Assembly: GCA_016866735.1 (NCBI GenBank)
Contig: VGLL01000019.1
Span: 1-12,750, forward strand
Reading direction: 5' to 3'
Origin: Candidatus Shapirobacteria bacterium
GTDB taxonomy: Bacteria > Patescibacteriota > Microgenomatia > VGLL01
DNA length: 12,750 bases
Part shown: positions 11,955 through 12,750 of the stretch, one piece after another
How the letters are laid out: each line of letters starts with the position of its first letter
Numbering within the stretch: position 1 is the first letter of the stretch
Translations under genes and position numbers: made by a program
Notes under the pieces: model-generated
The model's input: only the letters and a program-made list of their open reading frames with translations
Told to the model about the DNA's origin: nothing
The model's database searches: none

Positions 11955-12242
11955 ATGAGGAACAAGTTGGAATATACTTTTAGACAACACCTAAACGAGA
12001 GTCTTAAGGACCCGGAATTTAAGAAAGTCTGGGAGTGTTCTCAATTGGAGTATCAATTAGCCTGTCAGTTGATTGAGAAAAGACTGGCACGGAAACTTTC
12101 TCAAAGGGCCCTGGCCGAAAAAATCAAAACCTCACCGGCAGTTATTTCTCGGATCGAAACCATGGTCGCCAATCCGTCCCTGGGCCTGTTAAAAAGAATT
12201 GCCGCTGCCCTCGATCTTAAGCTCTCGGTCGGTTTCAAATAG
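11955..12242 (+). CDS. higA: HigA-like HTH (XRE) antitoxin
   Basis: A 95-residue protein starting MRNKLEYTFRQHL. It has a helical N-terminal region (ESLKDPEFKKVWE) that probably holds the toxin, then an XRE-type helix-turn-helix from about 37 to 90: LSQRALAEKIKTSPAVISRI (48-67), then ANPSLGLLKRIAAALDLKL. It should neutralise the upstream toxin and repress the operon. I use ATG 11955; the frame also opens at a TTG (11877) inside the toxin gene, but those 26 residues are unlike the family. No Shine-Dalgarno precedes ATG 11955. Translation may follow from the 7-codon ORF that ends one base earlier. Confidence 0.87.
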   Translation: MRNKLEYTFRQHLNESLKDPEFKKVWECSQLEYQLACQLIEKRLARKLSQRALAEKIKTSPAVISRIETMVANPSLGLLKRIAAALDLKLSVGFK

Positions 12243-12270
12243 GCTCATAGAGGAAAAGCAAGACTAGATT

Positions 12271-12750
12271 ATGGACGCGAAAATAGATTATGCGAAAATT
12301 TATTCTCCCAGTAAGCTAAACATGTTCCTGGAGTGCCCCAAATGTTATCACTTTTACTATCTCGATCCAATTTACAGCAAAATGAAATCTGACCTAAAAA
12401 AACTTCCAGACAATATTTGGAGCTTTCATACTCTAGGCAAAGCAGTTCATAACGCCATCACTCTTTTCTATCATTCTCCGATCGAAGAAAGAACAAAAGA
12501 TAGTTTAAAAGAATTCCTTAAAGAGACATGGCAGAGCGAAGTGATGCCAAATAAAAAACCCCCTTTGGGGAAATGGGGCGGGTTTGAAAGCATCGAGAGG
12601 GAAAGAGAAGCCTATCACCAAGCGCTGCAAATGTTAGCCAATTTTTGGGAAATGGCGGAATTAGAGATTAAGCCTGCCTATCTTCCGACTAGGGATTTTT
12701 GGCGTTCAATCGAGGATTATAAAAAGCTGATCGTTCCCTTAACTAGTGAA
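12271..12750 (+). CDS. PD-(D/E)XK (RecB/Cas4-type) nuclease, N-terminal part
   Basis: The frame opens at ATG 12271 and stays open for 160 codons to the window edge, so the gene is partial. The N terminus (IYSPSKLNMFLECPKCYHFYYLDP, in two parts IYSPSKLNMFLECPK at 10-24 and CYHFYYLDP at 25-33) is the start of the PDDEXK_1 domain found in AddB/RecB-like and Cas4-like nucleases. It is followed by LGKAVHNAITLFY (55-67), whose His60 is the conserved first active-site motif. The catalytic Asp and Lys motifs lie beyond the edge. Cys22 and Cys25 could belong to an iron-sulphur site, but the C-terminal cysteines are not visible. It begins 28 bp after the higA stop in the same direction; GAGGA (12250-12254) is rather far from the ATG. 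Confidence 0.75.
   Translation, partial: MDAKIDYAKIYSPSKLNMFLECPKCYHFYYLDPIYSKMKSDLKKLPDNIWSFHTLGKAVHNAITLFYHSPIEERTKDSLKEFLKETWQSEVMPNKKPPLGKWGGFESIEREREAYHQALQMLANFWEMAELEIKPAYLPTRDFWRSIEDYKKLIVPLTSE

Noticed and set aside
1..12750. tRNA genes, CRISPR arrays, insertion sequences
   Set aside because: No cloverleaf with a GTTCRANNC arm, no regularly spaced repeats with spacers, and no transposase or terminal inverted repeats with target duplications were found by reading both strands.

Overview
The window looks like a chromosomal segment of a small-genome, probably uncultivated bacterium. The best guess is the Candidate Phyla Radiation (Patescibacteria, Microgenomates or Parcubacteria side). 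This is inferred from protein style (a UPF0182 giant membrane protein, an ATL-like MGMT protein, a cupin relic, small toxin-antitoxin genes), compact spacing, mixed GC and a GC-rich palindrome embedded in a coding frame. It cannot be proven from the sequence alone. No rRNA, tRNA, CRISPR array, transposase or phage structural gene was found.

Left part (1-4125, all minus strand): the 5' portion of an unrecognised gene runs off the left edge. Next is a two-gene cation unit, transcribed exchanger first: a CaCA-type Na+/Ca2+ exchanger (2979-3929), then a P2-type cation ATPase (523-2970) 8 bp downstream. Together they look like a Ca2+ extrusion module.

Middle (4057-7391): a 925-residue UPF0182 membrane protein carries a 16-bp perfect palindrome read in frame near its C terminus. 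It is preceded by a good promoter, a possible 27-codon leader ORF and a hairpin that ends 6 nt before the chosen ATG. Upstream lies about 490 bp without a normal gene. It holds a chain of hairpins ending in a clear intrinsic terminator on the plus strand, and a separate 16-bp stem.

Right part (7392-12750): an accessory stretch crowded with toxin-antitoxin (TA) genes. From left to right it holds an ASCH-domain protein, a hicB-hicA pair reduced by an internal deletion, vapBC with a textbook promoter, Shine-Dalgarno and flanking inverted repeat, a Nudix hydrolase, an internally deleted cupin gene (38 codons), an intact hicBA, an alpha/beta hydrolase and an MGMT/ATL-like DNA-binding protein. All of these are on the minus strand. 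Divergent from them, on the plus strand, are a toxin-first HigB/RelE-HigA pair with an antitoxin promoter at the toxin stop codon, and a PD-(D/E)XK nuclease cut by the right edge.

Two cross-cutting signals stand out. First, at several genes without a Shine-Dalgarno, a -10-like hexamer lies 6-9 nt before the start codon (exactly 6 nt at four of them), as expected for leaderless mRNAs; vapB by contrast has a short leader and a strong Shine-Dalgarno. Second, two loci (hicBA copy 1 and the cupin) keep recognisable first and last segments but have lost the middle, which points to ongoing erosion by internal deletion.
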